NCBI GenBank assembly: GCA_965222505.1
Contig: OZ244956.1
Coordinates: 4,340,001 to 4,404,000, forward strand
Direction of reading: 5' to 3'
From: G965222505 sp965222505
Lineage (GTDB): Bacteria > Bacteroidota > Rhodothermia > Rhodothermales > DATKEJ01
Length of the DNA: 64,000 nt
The translations under genes and the position numbers were made by a program. A model generated the notes under the pieces. The model searched no databases and was not told the DNA's origin. It worked only from the letters and a program-made list of their open reading frames with translations. Shown here piece after piece: positions 51,736-60,888 of the stretch. Position 1 is the first letter of the stretch. The number at the start of each line of letters is the position of its first letter.

Positions 51736-52515
51736 ATGGGTACTATCTTTTTACAGACTAATAACAATGTCCTGCTTACGTGTGTTCTTTTCCTGGTAGC
51801 TCATGCCTCGGTCTCTGCACAATCTTTCGAAGACTGGTCGTTTGGCTTCTACTTAGGAGACGTTCCCTTTAAAACATCCACAATTAGTGATCACGTAATT
51901 CTAGGTAGAGAAGCAGATTTGAGCCCTGTGCCCAGTATAGTCCTTTACAATGATTTCGGTTCAAAGCGGACGTACTCAGCGGGCTTGTTGGCTCGACAAA
52001 ACAAGTCCATCGAGACTGGTAGGTCTTGGGCAGAATGGGCAGGGATGGCTGAATGGATGAACATATTTGGCTCGTCGGAGCTTAGTGTGGCTAGTGGTGG
52101 TGCAGGTGGCTTTCTCAACTATGGTATTGGAAAAAGAGCGGTGGCCTCGATAGGCGGTATGGTATTAATTGGTTATAACTGGGGTATGGTCGGTTTCGTG
52201 GGTATTGCCGAGGGAGATCGATACCTTGATGCACCAGATGGCAACCGCTACTTTGATGGTGCTGGTATTGAAGCAAGAGCTTTTACACTTGGAACCGACC
52301 TAATGGTTGGTCTCGAATATCGTTCTTCAGGGCAAAGCCTTCGGTTTGATGCTGGTATGCGTTTTATGTCTGAACCGAGTGAATGGCGATATCGGGTCAG
52401 AGAGGATGGGCAATCAAGTACATTGCCAGCAGATGGGTTTGACTCTAATCCTCCTTCCTATGGGTTGAGCGGATACTTTCTTCGTATTGGTTTTCTATAT
52501 AATTTAAAAAATTAA
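51736..52515 (+). CDS. Secreted beta-barrel-like protein
   Basis: A 259-residue protein with a signal peptide (VLLTCVLFLVAHASVSAQ). The mature part alternates short polar and aromatic strands (FGFYLGDVPFKTS, LLARQNKSIET, SVASGGAGGFLNYGIG, LGTDLMVGLEYRSS, LRFDAGMRFMSEP) and ends in a C-terminal strand with a terminal aromatic pattern (YFLRIGFLYNLKN). This suggests an outer-membrane barrel of about 10-12 strands. No known family. It shares a strand pattern with the orphan fragment at 53653. Confidence 0.65.
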   Translation: MGTIFLQTNNNVLLTCVLFLVAHASVSAQSFEDWSFGFYLGDVPFKTSTISDHVILGREADLSPVPSIVLYNDFGSKRTYSAGLLARQNKSIETGRSWAEWAGMAEWMNIFGSSELSVASGGAGGFLNYGIGKRAVASIGGMVLIGYNWGMVGFVGIAEGDRYLDAPDGNRYFDGAGIEARAFTLGTDLMVGLEYRSSGQSLRFDAGMRFMSEPSEWRYRVREDGQSSTLPADGFDSNPPSYGLSGYFLRIGFLYNLKN

Positions 52516-52605
52516 AAGTAATACTGATAGAAGTAAACAATCTTTGATACTGTATGCTATAGTTAAGGGATAAACGAGAACAAAATGTCCATAATACATA
52601 ATATA

Positions 52606-53106
52606 ATGCAGAAGAAATATAAGCTGGTTCCTGCTTCAATAGTATTTGTCGTACTTTTTTCTGGTTGTGCTTTATTGTCTAATCTTGGCGGCGGTAACTC
52701 TTTTGGCTTTATTATTGATGAGGAAGAAAATAAATACAAAGGCGATGGAATGGGATATGTATGGTTAATTCCAGAGAAAGAAAACACTTACTGTTATTTA
52801 ACAGTTATTCTTGAAAAAACAATTTGGGATGATTTGGCACTCGATACAACTCCAATAGTTGTTACCATAGATAGTGTCTCGTACATCTACGATTTCGTGA
52901 GTTCAGAAGTTAAGTACTATAACGGGAGCATGTCCAATGTGTCTCGTTATGAAATTCCATTAAGTGATATCGAGAGAATAGTTACTGGGCAGTCAGTAAC
53001 CTTTAGTGTCGAAATTGCTTCATGGAAACGCAAACGAAAAAAAATGAGTTTGTTTGGTCGGCTCGATCATAAGAACAAGTTCATTTCCTTTGTTGAAGGT
53101 TCGTAA
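52606..53106 (+). CDS. Lipoprotein of unknown function
   Basis: A 166-residue protein. The lipobox is LFSGC (about residues 17-21 from the start at 52606); the frame is open back to 52585. After a short Gly-rich spacer the mature part has repeated beta strands (YCYLTVILEKTIWDDLAL, TPIVVTIDSVSYIYDFVS) and a basic tail (WKRKRKKMSL). It is not recognised as a family member. It lies in the AT-rich island 90 bp after the barrel gene. Confidence 0.6.
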   Translation: MQKKYKLVPASIVFVVLFSGCALLSNLGGGNSFGFIIDEEENKYKGDGMGYVWLIPEKENTYCYLTVILEKTIWDDLALDTTPIVVTIDSVSYIYDFVSSEVKYYNGSMSNVSRYEIPLSDIERIVTGQSVTFSVEIASWKRKRKKMSLFGRLDHKNKFISFVEGS

Positions 53107-53240
53107 ATCTTTTATGTTCTGAATTTAGACGGCCTGAAAAACATAAAAAACGAATACTATATGTGCACACGACTCAGCCTAGCTGGAATGCTGTCGGTTG
53201 CAGGAGTTGTTTCCTAATCACAAACCAAACCGCTTTAGAT

Positions 53241-53666
53241 ATGTACAAGCTAAAATTGGGTATTCTATTAATTCTACTCTTCTGCCTGTTCAATCAGCCT
53301 GTAAATGCTCAAAGTGACTGCCCTCTATATTCTCCGCAAGATATAAAATTTTCATTTTCCGCTTTAAATGCATACGGGACTGTAGAAGGACCAAAGAGTA
53401 CGGATAAAAGTAATTCGAGATTCTTGAAGAATTTCACCCATGAGCATTTCAAGGAGACAGTAAAAGAATGTCCTCAATTCGCACAAGCCTTTATTAGAAA
53501 TGGAGTACCTGACTACAAAGCCGTTGCCCAAGAATTTGCAAGCCTTCCCATTAAAGGAAACCTCTATCATTGGACACCTCAGCTAATTAGACAATTAGAA
53601 AGAGGTGCCCAGGCTTATACGAGAAGAATATTTAATTCACTTGACTTAAAAATTCAATCTAGGTGA
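53241..53666 (+). CDS. Small secreted protein of unknown function
   Basis: About 141 residues with a signal peptide (LKLGILLILLFCLFNQPVNA, cut before QSDCPLY). The mature part is helical and basic (LIRQLERGAQAYTRR). The frame is open to 53163, but ATG 53241 begins the signal peptide cleanly. Just past the stop lies a short fragment resembling a barrel C-terminus, so this gene may be a chimera or the disrupted end of another. Confidence 0.5.
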   Translation: MYKLKLGILLILLFCLFNQPVNAQSDCPLYSPQDIKFSFSALNAYGTVEGPKSTDKSNSRFLKNFTHEHFKETVKECPQFAQAFIRNGVPDYKAVAQEFASLPIKGNLYHWTPQLIRQLERGAQAYTRRIFNSLDLKIQSR

Positions 53667-53766
53667 AAGTGCTCCAGGTGTATCTATTCAGATCACCTTG
53701 CTATATCGATATCAAGAAGGTCTGGAGCTCAATGCGGGCATGAAAGCCTTTACTCATGCAGCATGA
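53653..53766 (+). pseudogene. Fragment of a barrel-type protein C-terminus
   Basis: A second frame reads FNLGESAPGVSIQITLLYRYQEGLELNAGMKAF-like sequence ending at TGA 53764, similar in layout to the C-terminal strands of the 51736 protein (LMVGLEYRSS..LRFDAGMRF). There is a stop just upstream in that frame and no start, so it is a remnant. Confidence 0.35.
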
Positions 53767-53890
53767 TACATTATGACTAGTCCTCACTAAATGTAATGCG
53801 GCCTATTAATGGCATCCATGGTAATGCAATTGCAAGGGTTGTTGACAAAAGTACTATTCTCACACAACCCGAGCTAGACAGGGTACATAA

Positions 53891-55063
53891 ATGAAACGCA
53901 TATTATCTTATTCGTATCTCTCATTGCTTATTCCGCTGTTTACTTTACTTCTTTGCTCACATGTTTTCGGCCAGGACTGGAGTGGATCTTATACGGGCGT
54001 TGTCCAGATTGATGCTGCATACCCCTTCTGGGCAGGGGTGTACCAAGGAATCGTCACCGTTGTTGATGCTAGAACTGGCGAAACCTTCGATAACTTACGA
54101 GGGGAGTTAGTTCTTGGGCATGTTATGAGAAACAAGAAAGTGAGAAGTGACATTGTAGCATTTACAACTGATAGTGCCATAAGGCGACTGGCCAATCATT
54201 ATGGTATATCTGCGGGCGTATTTCATCCATTGACGGAAGCCGCATCTTTGTCAGACAGTCGGTTAGCAGTAAACTACGAGTCAGGGAATATTAAAGTAGA
54301 GACTATTTGCGAAAATCGAACTCAAGATATTTCATGTACGGCAAGTTTATACAAGTGGAGTACATCTTCAGCATCGTTCGAGAAGATATCGGACTGGAGC
54401 ATCGTAACAGAATCGCCTCGGAGAACGCGAATAGGCGAGAATATTCGTTTAGGAATGGATGTTAATCACCGGCCATCGACCGGCATAGTGAAAATCCACA
54501 TGAGTGCGAACTCGAGAGATGAATACGTGCGTTCTATGGGTTATGCGTACGGTTCAACTGTGGAGGCGGGAATCCCCGAGTGGTCGGATGCTGCAGTCTC
54601 CTCATCAATACTATCTTCTGTTTACACGTCTTCGAGTAATACGCTTCGTTCCACGATCGACCTAACTTTGGTGTCTGGCAAAATCTCTGGTGAATGGTCT
54701 CTTTGGTTTTTTCTTGATGGTGAATGGAATCACATTTCAAAATGGAGTTTTGAAATAGACGGGCAATATGATTTTGGCATTGGCACGGATACGGAAGAGG
54801 TGGAGATTCCTGATCAAGGTAGTGTCCAGGTATTTCCGACACCATCGGCAGATCGTATCACTATCCAATTTTACAGCCGCAATATTAGAGGTCTTGACTG
54901 GGTACTATATGATATTACAGGTGCAGAGGTAAGGCGATTTCGCCAATCTTACCTTTCGCTGGGAATAAACAATGTTACATACGATGTTTCTTCTGTCAGT
55001 CCTGGTCTGTACTTCATCGGTAATAAGAAGTATGGTTACTTTCCTGTAATTAAGGCCCTGTAA
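53891..55063 (+). CDS. Secreted protein with type IX sorting domain
   Basis: A 390-residue protein with a signal peptide (SLLIPLFTLLLCSHVFGQ). A mainly beta central region follows (two related SIxxGSY and HISKWSFEIDG-like stretches). The C-terminal domain (about 315-390) has VQVFPTPSADRITIQF, LYDITGAEVRRF and the SSVSPGLYFIG ending of type IX (Por) secretion signals. The cargo part is not recognised. It implies that the host has a type IX secretion system elsewhere in the genome. Convergent to the remnant at 55196. Confidence 0.75.
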   Translation: MKRILSYSYLSLLIPLFTLLLCSHVFGQDWSGSYTGVVQIDAAYPFWAGVYQGIVTVVDARTGETFDNLRGELVLGHVMRNKKVRSDIVAFTTDSAIRRLANHYGISAGVFHPLTEAASLSDSRLAVNYESGNIKVETICENRTQDISCTASLYKWSTSSASFEKISDWSIVTESPRRTRIGENIRLGMDVNHRPSTGIVKIHMSANSRDEYVRSMGYAYGSTVEAGIPEWSDAAVSSSILSSVYTSSSNTLRSTIDLTLVSGKISGEWSLWFFLDGEWNHISKWSFEIDGQYDFGIGTDTEEVEIPDQGSVQVFPTPSADRITIQFYSRNIRGLDWVLYDITGAEVRRFRQSYLSLGINNVTYDVSSVSPGLYFIGNKKYGYFPVIKAL

Positions 55064-55195
55064 AAAAACTTCACTTTTTGAGTAATACACCGGCTACCTG
55101 ATAGCCAATTCCAATTGCTATTTTGGTTCCACTGCCTTGGTCGATAGGTGCTACTGTCCATGCCAAGCACGTCTCGGGTCAGTGTTTAACTGTGG

Positions 55196-55447
55196 TTATT
55201 GAGGTATTGAACCAACGGTCTCAAGATAATACTTGTTCATCACCGGCCAGTCTTCCTCCCAGACCTCGCCGTTCCAGTATTTCAAGGTGTTGCCGAAGTT
55301 TTGCCAGTAGGCGAGGTTTGGTATGGCATCCAGGTAGCCGTGGTCATACAGAAACTCCGCCAAAAGATCATAGGCGTTTGAGGTAGTGGTTGGCCAGACG
55401 TTTACGGAAACCGGTAAGATGATGCTTGTCAAGTAATAAATGGCCCA
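55196..55447 (-). pseudogene. 3' remnant of a third paralogue of genes C and D
   Basis: The last 75 or so residues match the C-termini of the two large proteins upstream: the ILPVSVNV, YLDAIPNLAYWQNF, LKYWNGEVWEEDWPVMNKYYLETVGS pattern equals the LLPVSAGT ... IEYWNGEAW ... QPVMNRRYIEAVGS end of gene D. Nothing of the N-terminal or membrane part remains. It is cut off from its relatives by the toxin-antitoxin pair. Confidence 0.7.
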
Positions 55448-55450
55448 ACA

Positions 55451-55488
55451 CTCTAAAACCCGGCGATGTGGTGGTCGCCGGGATTTTT
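55451..55488. terminator. Bidirectional intrinsic terminator
   Basis: CCCGGCGA (55459-55466), 8-base loop, TCGCCGGG (55475-55482), then ATTTTT on the plus strand and TTTTAG on the minus strand. It lies after the vapC-like gene and just before the remnant. Confidence 0.8.
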
Positions 55489-55547
55489 CTGTACAATCCT
55501 GTCTTGGTTATTGAGGTCATTGGAGAGATGTGGCCAGTCAGGAAAAA

Positions 55548-55970
55548 TCAAGGTTCGGCAAACCAGTTTTCGATATGCAGGTTGCGGTAGTCGGCGAAGT
55601 CGGCGGTGTTCCGGGTGACCAGGATTAACCCACAAGTGGCGGCAACAGCGGCAATCATGCCGTCCATTGGTGGGCGGGACCGGCCCAAGGTTTCCAGGTG
55701 GACACGTTCTCGGGCAAGCCATCCTGCAGCAGCCTTGTCGAACGGCAAAATGGGCAGCGAGGCCTGGATTACTTCGGTCATATACCGCGCCAAATTATCG
55801 CGTCGTTGGCCGGGTGCAAGCCGTGCTACCCCGTAGAGGAGTTCGTGCCATACCGTGCTGGAGATGGCGCCTTCATGCCTGTGCATGTGGTATCGAGCGA
55901 GCACCTCTTGTTTGGGTCGGGGGCGGACCAATTCCGATATGATGTTGGTGTCGAACAGAAATCGGATCAC
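55548..55970 (-). CDS. vapC: VapC-type PIN ribonuclease toxin
   Basis: A 140-residue PIN domain with all acidic residues in place: D7 in FLFDTNIIS, E43 in WHELLYG, D103 in PMDGMIAAVA and D124 in RNTADFADY. VapC toxins cut RNA, often tRNA. It overlaps its antitoxin gene by 4 bp (ATGA). A terminator follows at 55459. A truncated relative lies 7 kb away at 62538. Confidence 0.9.
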   Translation of the reverse strand: MIRFLFDTNIISELVRPRPKQEVLARYHMHRHEGAISSTVWHELLYGVARLAPGQRRDNLARYMTEVIQASLPILPFDKAAAGWLARERVHLETLGRSRPPMDGMIAAVAATCGLILVTRNTADFADYRNLHIENWFAEP

Positions 55971-56236
55971 GCTTCGTCCTCAACAACAGAGAAGGGAAGT
56001 GGCCGCTCAGGTCCAGTGCCTCGAAGTCCCTCGAAAAAGGCATCGTCAAACGGAGGGGGACCATACTTATTGACATATGCATCGTGCGCAGCCCTGAAGT
56101 CGGGACGTTCGGCTTCAAGCGCTTGTTCAAGCAGAATGATGGCCTGTTGATTCAGGCTGCGGCGCTCTTGCTTGGCGCGGGCGCGCAGTCGGTTAATCAG
56201 GAGTTCAGGAATCCCTTTGAGGGTAAGTGAAGTCAT
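55967..56236 (-). CDS. vapB: VapB/FitA-type ribbon-helix-helix antitoxin
   Basis: An 89-residue antitoxin. The N-terminal LTLKGIPELLINRLRARAKQ with SLNQQAIILLEQAL is a ribbon-helix-helix DNA-binding fold, and the acidic C-terminal tail (DDAFFEGLRGTGPERPLPF) is the toxin-binding part. It overlaps vapC. The promoter region to the right (56237-56326) contains a GTTGCAAC palindrome around 56272, a possible autoregulatory site. FitA-type antitoxins repress their own operon. Confidence 0.85.
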   Translation of the reverse strand: MTSLTLKGIPELLINRLRARAKQERRSLNQQAIILLEQALEAERPDFRAAHDAYVNKYGPPPFDDAFFEGLRGTGPERPLPFSVVEDEA

Positions 56237-56326
56237 AAGGGGTCACCATTTTGGTTGTATTATGGTTGCAACGCAAGATGTGCAGAAAAAGTTCGTGGGT
56301 TTGATCGGGTGGCATGAATCGAGGGT

Positions 56327-58678
56327 TTAGTGGGCAGGCATCGACCCCACGGCCTCAATGTAGCGCCGGTTCATCACCGGCTGGCCTTTTACCCAGGCCT
56401 CGCCGTTCCAGTATTCAATTTCTGCCAAGAAGTTATCGAAATAGGCTTTGTCCAGTTCCTCTTTCAGGATGCCATCCTGGATCAGTTTAGTTGCCATGTT
56501 ATCGTAGGATGTCGAAGTGCCGGCTGAAACAGGGAGGAGTTCATGCGTAAAGTCGATGATATACTCGCCCATCTCCGGCTCATCCTTACGGACATCCGTC
56601 AATACGAAGTCCTTGACATGCACACGGATGGACGACTCCTGCAACACAATTCGGGTTGCATCAGGAACACGCGAGCGAAAACGTAGATAGTTACCTACCA
56701 CTGTGGATGGGAACTTGACATAATACCGTTCCATTCCTTTTGCGATATGGTCTAATTGATACGGTGGCTGCAACGGACTATGACCGTCAATGAACCGCGG
56801 GTCCAGAACCACTAAAACCGCACGTTTTAGTGCATTGTTGACGCCGTTCAGTAATATTTCTTTGATGCCGTCTCCATCAAGGTCTTTGGATACCCCCCCG
56901 GAAAACCAGCCGGTATGAACATAGGCGGCCTCCTCCGTCCCTGTGGCTGCATCCAGCCGTACAACCAGGGCAGGAAAGAAGCCGTACTGAAACCCAACAA
57001 CGATCACCTCCCCATCACCATCGCTGTCGAAATCATCCACAAGAATGGTCTGTATCCGAAAGAGATCAGATCGGGTTTCCGGTTTTTCAGGGAAAATGAG
57101 GTTTTTCCTCAAGTCGTAAGACCAGCGAAAGGTGTCCTCGCCTATAAATTTGCAATGGACCCTGTTTATCGGATCTGAATGACTTTCTCGTTCAACCCAG
57201 ATAACTTCATTTCTTCCATCTCCTCCAATATCGAATAGTTGGACCATCTGTTCACCCGGACTAATCAGTTGTCCCTTTTTGGACGTTAATCGGTTGACGG
57301 GAATCTTTTCAATGACTTGTCCCTGAGCGTTCAACAGTTGTAGTGAGGTCTCTTCGAAATGAGTGTTTATCGGATATTTGTCCAGCGGTCCGTAGAGGAG
57401 CCGGCCGATGACCAGTACCAACGTCAGTATCGTGAGCAGACTGCCGACGCTGTAACGCCGCTTCCACATACGACGGGTATAGTGCGGCACAACGCTCACC
57501 CATTTTCGATCAATCACGCGCCGGTTATCCAACACCTCCGAGACCTCACGCACACCGACCAGCGTCAAGGTCTTGTTCGGAAACGCATCGGCCAGCGCAC
57601 CGGCACAGGTCTCCGCTGTCTCCAACTGCTCCCGCGGTACCACCAGGGTATCCACCCACGAAAAGAACGCTGCCTCCACCTTCTGCTTCAGCGTCTCGGT
57701 CTCCACCGGTAAAACCCGGCCCTCGGCGTTCAGGGTACCGGTAAAGGCCACACCTGGCGCGATGCGTACCTGATTTCTGGCCTCGGCACGATGTACAACG
57801 TTGCAATACAACAGCACCGCAAGGCCCAGCAGGTACGACGCGCCGGCGTGCATCTTCTGGTTGGCCTGGATCGAGACGGATCCTTTAACGTGGAGCCGGG
57901 CCAACTCGGGATGCGTTCGGGCCAGCATATGTCGAGCTACCTCCATCGCAATATGAGCCTGTTGCTCGGTTTTAGCCTGAGGTTGATCGAAAAATCGGGC
58001 ATCCACACGTATCTGGTCGGCTGATGCCGTTGTGTTTTCCAGGTTGAGGTCCAGTCGGCAAAGTTGTCCCACCGGTGTTCTTGTACCTTGTTCATCGAAT
58101 GGCTTCTCGACTCCGGGAAACCATGCCTGGTTTGGTTGAGGCCGTAGCGCGGCCTTCCATTCGAGACCCCGTTGCTTCAACGCTGCGCCCAGTGGATGAT
58201 GCTGCCCCGCAAGATCCTCGGCCAACACGCCGAATTCTTGAAGCGAATCGCACCCGCTATGCTTCATGGCCGGTGGTACAGTGCCGGCTCCTATCCCTTC
58301 GACACTGGAGAGTATTGGATGGATTTGGTCTGTTTCTCCAACAAAGCTATACAGGGTTACCAGGGCCAAACGCAACTCTTGGGTAAAGACACTCAGCGTC
58401 GATTCCTCCTTAAAAAGAGGATCAAGGTGTAGATCGTCCAGGTGTTGCAAGAGGGTTGATAAGCGTTGTGGGGATAGACCGACAAAGGACTGGAGTTTTG
58501 CAAGTGAGGGCAGATCATCAATCAGGTGGAGCAGAAAGGGCATGGCCGGAAGGGATGTCTGTTGTAAATCGGCCAGGAGTCGGTCCAGTTCAAGCAAAGG
58601 CAACCAGAAGTAGTCCGGGTGGCGGAGGGCGACGGCCAGGTGCCGGGCGCGGGTTTCGATATCGGTGAGCGAAACCAT
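56327..58678 (-). CDS. Gene D: Lon-S16-like domain - membrane segment - FG-GAP-like repeats
   Basis: 783 residues from the start at 58678 (the open frame continues to 58753). Residues 1-120 are helical. About 220-385 resemble the Lon protease S16 domain: VSIQANQKMHAGASYLLGLA, then AFTGTLNAEGRVLPVETETLKQKVEAA and DTLVVPREQL. The position of the catalytic serine holds H277, while a lysine (K333) sits where the catalytic lysine falls. A KRRYSVG stretch precedes one membrane segment (about 410-430). The external C-terminal half has DxDGxGxxEVI-type calcium repeats (FDIGGDGRNEVIW, DDFDSDGDGEVIVVGF, DLDGDGIKEILL). The start overlaps the stop of gene C as TGATG. Confidence 0.75.
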   Translation of the reverse strand: MVSLTDIETRARHLAVALRHPDYFWLPLLELDRLLADLQQTSLPAMPFLLHLIDDLPSLAKLQSFVGLSPQRLSTLLQHLDDLHLDPLFKEESTLSVFTQELRLALVTLYSFVGETDQIHPILSSVEGIGAGTVPPAMKHSGCDSLQEFGVLAEDLAGQHHPLGAALKQRGLEWKAALRPQPNQAWFPGVEKPFDEQGTRTPVGQLCRLDLNLENTTASADQIRVDARFFDQPQAKTEQQAHIAMEVARHMLARTHPELARLHVKGSVSIQANQKMHAGASYLLGLAVLLYCNVVHRAEARNQVRIAPGVAFTGTLNAEGRVLPVETETLKQKVEAAFFSWVDTLVVPREQLETAETCAGALADAFPNKTLTLVGVREVSEVLDNRRVIDRKWVSVVPHYTRRMWKRRYSVGSLLTILTLVLVIGRLLYGPLDKYPINTHFEETSLQLLNAQGQVIEKIPVNRLTSKKGQLISPGEQMVQLFDIGGDGRNEVIWVERESHSDPINRVHCKFIGEDTFRWSYDLRKNLIFPEKPETRSDLFRIQTILVDDFDSDGDGEVIVVGFQYGFFPALVVRLDAATGTEEAAYVHTGWFSGGVSKDLDGDGIKEILLNGVNNALKRAVLVVLDPRFIDGHSPLQPPYQLDHIAKGMERYYVKFPSTVVGNYLRFRSRVPDATRIVLQESSIRVHVKDFVLTDVRKDEPEMGEYIIDFTHELLPVSAGTSTSYDNMATKLIQDGILKEELDKAYFDNFLAEIEYWNGEAWVKGQPVMNRRYIEAVGSMPAH

Positions 58679-60885
58679 CAGCGGTGCGCGTCTTCCCACG
58701 CGGCCAGGGCCTCCAGGTAGCGCTGGTTCATCACAGGTTGGCCGCTGACCCATGCATCGCCGTTCCAGTACTGGATTTGCTGTTTGTAAGTCTCAAGGTA
58801 GTCGCTGCCCAATTCAGCCTCGGGGTAACCGGCTTTGACGAGCAGCCGCGCCATGTTGTCGTGATGGGTGTGTGTCCCTAAACTTTGTAGGGTCAAATCC
58901 AGGCCTAGATGCAAAAAAATAGTAGCTGTTTTGGGTTCGTCTATCCTGGGGTCATACAAAGAGAAGTCCGTGATTTCCACGATCAATGTTGAATTCTGGT
59001 ACCTCAACCTGCGAACGGCGGGCGCGAAAGAACGGTACTTTAGGATCTCGCCCACCCTGGTACGCGGGAACCGGATGTAATACTGGATCGGGGCCGGTTG
59101 ATAATCGGCCACTCTGTAATCTGCTTGCGTAGGGCCGACGCCCCCAAGCAGACGGGGATCAAGCACGGCAAGAATAGCATCTTGAAACGCGTTGCTGGTG
59201 CCCCCCAGAATAACCTCTTTTACCCCGTCACCGGTCAGATCATGATACCATGCTTCATTCAGCCAGCCGACATGTAAGAAGTGAGATAACTCTTCGCCGG
59301 TGTGTGCATTGAGTTTCTGGTAGATATACGGGAAATAGGCATGGTGCCATCCGGAAACGATCACCTCAACCGTTCCATCCTGATCCAAGTCCTCGACATG
59401 CACATGGCGTGCACTAAAAACATCGGTTGACACTTCAGGCTTGTTTGGGAAGTCCAGTTTTTTTTGGAAAGGGTATTTCCATAGCGTTATTTTGCGGCGC
59501 ACATCGTAGCTATGAACATAGTCGATATAATCATTCTGTGGGTCTCTTGCTTGTATCCAGAACAGTTCATTTACTCCATCGCCATTTATGTCGTAGAAGT
59601 CAAATAATTTGTAGGCTTGGCTGCTGGTTACTATATCCACTGTAGCAGCACCCACTTCCATTTCTCCGATGACTTGTCCATATTTGTTTTCGAATAACAA
59701 CGTCTCTTCCACATATTTCGCATTCACCGGATTCTGGTCCAATGGCCCGTAGAGAAGGCGACCAATTACCAGCAGTAGCCCCAGAATGGTAGCCACCCCG
59801 CCAATGCTATACCGGCGCTTCCATGCCTTTTGTGCCGTGTGCCGCACCAAATCCACCCGTTCATGTTCGATCAACCGGCGGTCGGACAGGACATCACCCA
59901 GGTGCCGTACGCCGATGAGTTCCAGGGACTTGCCAGGGTATTGCACATGCAGACGCCCGGCCTGGTCCAGGGCTGCGTCGAGTTGGGAAGCTGGTACCGC
60001 CAGGGTTTTGAACCGAGAGAAAAACGCAGCCTCGATTTTGGCCGGTAACGTTTCTTCATCAACGGCAAGTACCTGCCCATCGGCATCCAGGTCGCCGGTG
60101 AAGGCGGTAGCTGTGGCAATGCGATAGTGGTCTTGCACTTCGGCCTGACGCACCATTTCACAGAACAGAAGCATTGCCTGGGCCAGACGCCACGACGTGC
60201 CGGAAAAGCGACTGAAATTGGCCTCAAAGGTAAAGGAGCCGCGCACAAACCAGTCGGCGAGTTCCGGTTGATGCCGAACGATAAGGTTGCGGACGGCCAG
60301 GGTCACGGTGCGGGCCTTCCGAACCGTACCATTGGTCTGGTCGCCCCAGATGCGGGCCTGTGCCTCAATGTGATCTTCAGACCCTTTCTGATACGCCAGT
60401 TTGAGGTGTGCGCGGCACCATTGTCCCACGCACGGTAAGGCTGCCTGTTCAACGTGTGGACATTCAACTACGGGGAAGTAGGCTTCGGAAAGGGAATCCC
60501 GATGGGCCTTCGGTTTTGCCGGGATTGGCTCGTACTCGGCCTGGCCAATGTAGGTGTTTTGTTCATGCGCGGCCCGGTGCAGTTCCGTGATGAAACCCGG
60601 GAGCCGTGTGTCCTGGAGCAGGAACGAGTGCTCAGAAACCCGTTCCAGATGGCGGGCCAGTTGGGCCAGGGTTTGCGGGTTAATCCCGGCATAGGAAAGA
60701 GGGGTTTTCAGGGTGGGCAGGTGGTCTGCGATGTCCAGCAGGTAGGATTCAAGTAAGGGAAGGGGAATTCTGCCGGATTCAAGGAGGCGTTTTAAGGCGA
60801 GGAGGGGCAACCAGAAGGAATCCGGGTTTTTCAGGTCGGCTGACAGGTGTTGAAAGGCCGTTTCGATATGGACCGGACTTGCCAT
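58678..60885 (-). CDS. Gene C: Lon-S16-like domain - membrane segment - FG-GAP-like repeats
   Basis: 735 residues, paralogous to gene D along its full length. The S16-like region (about 170-335) has TGDLDADGQVLAVDEETLPAKIEAAFF, where K283 aligns with the catalytic lysine but the serine position is phenylalanine (F227 in SRFSGTS). The membrane segment is about 360-380 after a KRR. The outside part has FYDINGDGVNELFW, VEDLDQDGTVEVIVSG and DLTGDGVKEVILGG repeats. By charge, the N-terminus is cytoplasmic. Three bases separate its start from the stop of gene B. Confidence 0.75.
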   Translation of the reverse strand: MASPVHIETAFQHLSADLKNPDSFWLPLLALKRLLESGRIPLPLLESYLLDIADHLPTLKTPLSYAGINPQTLAQLARHLERVSEHSFLLQDTRLPGFITELHRAAHEQNTYIGQAEYEPIPAKPKAHRDSLSEAYFPVVECPHVEQAALPCVGQWCRAHLKLAYQKGSEDHIEAQARIWGDQTNGTVRKARTVTLAVRNLIVRHQPELADWFVRGSFTFEANFSRFSGTSWRLAQAMLLFCEMVRQAEVQDHYRIATATAFTGDLDADGQVLAVDEETLPAKIEAAFFSRFKTLAVPASQLDAALDQAGRLHVQYPGKSLELIGVRHLGDVLSDRRLIEHERVDLVRHTAQKAWKRRYSIGGVATILGLLLVIGRLLYGPLDQNPVNAKYVEETLLFENKYGQVIGEMEVGAATVDIVTSSQAYKLFDFYDINGDGVNELFWIQARDPQNDYIDYVHSYDVRRKITLWKYPFQKKLDFPNKPEVSTDVFSARHVHVEDLDQDGTVEVIVSGWHHAYFPYIYQKLNAHTGEELSHFLHVGWLNEAWYHDLTGDGVKEVILGGTSNAFQDAILAVLDPRLLGGVGPTQADYRVADYQPAPIQYYIRFPRTRVGEILKYRSFAPAVRRLRYQNSTLIVEITDFSLYDPRIDEPKTATIFLHLGLDLTLQSLGTHTHHDNMARLLVKAGYPEAELGSDYLETYKQQIQYWNGDAWVSGQPVMNQRYLEALAAWEDAHR

Positions 60886-60888
60886 CGG

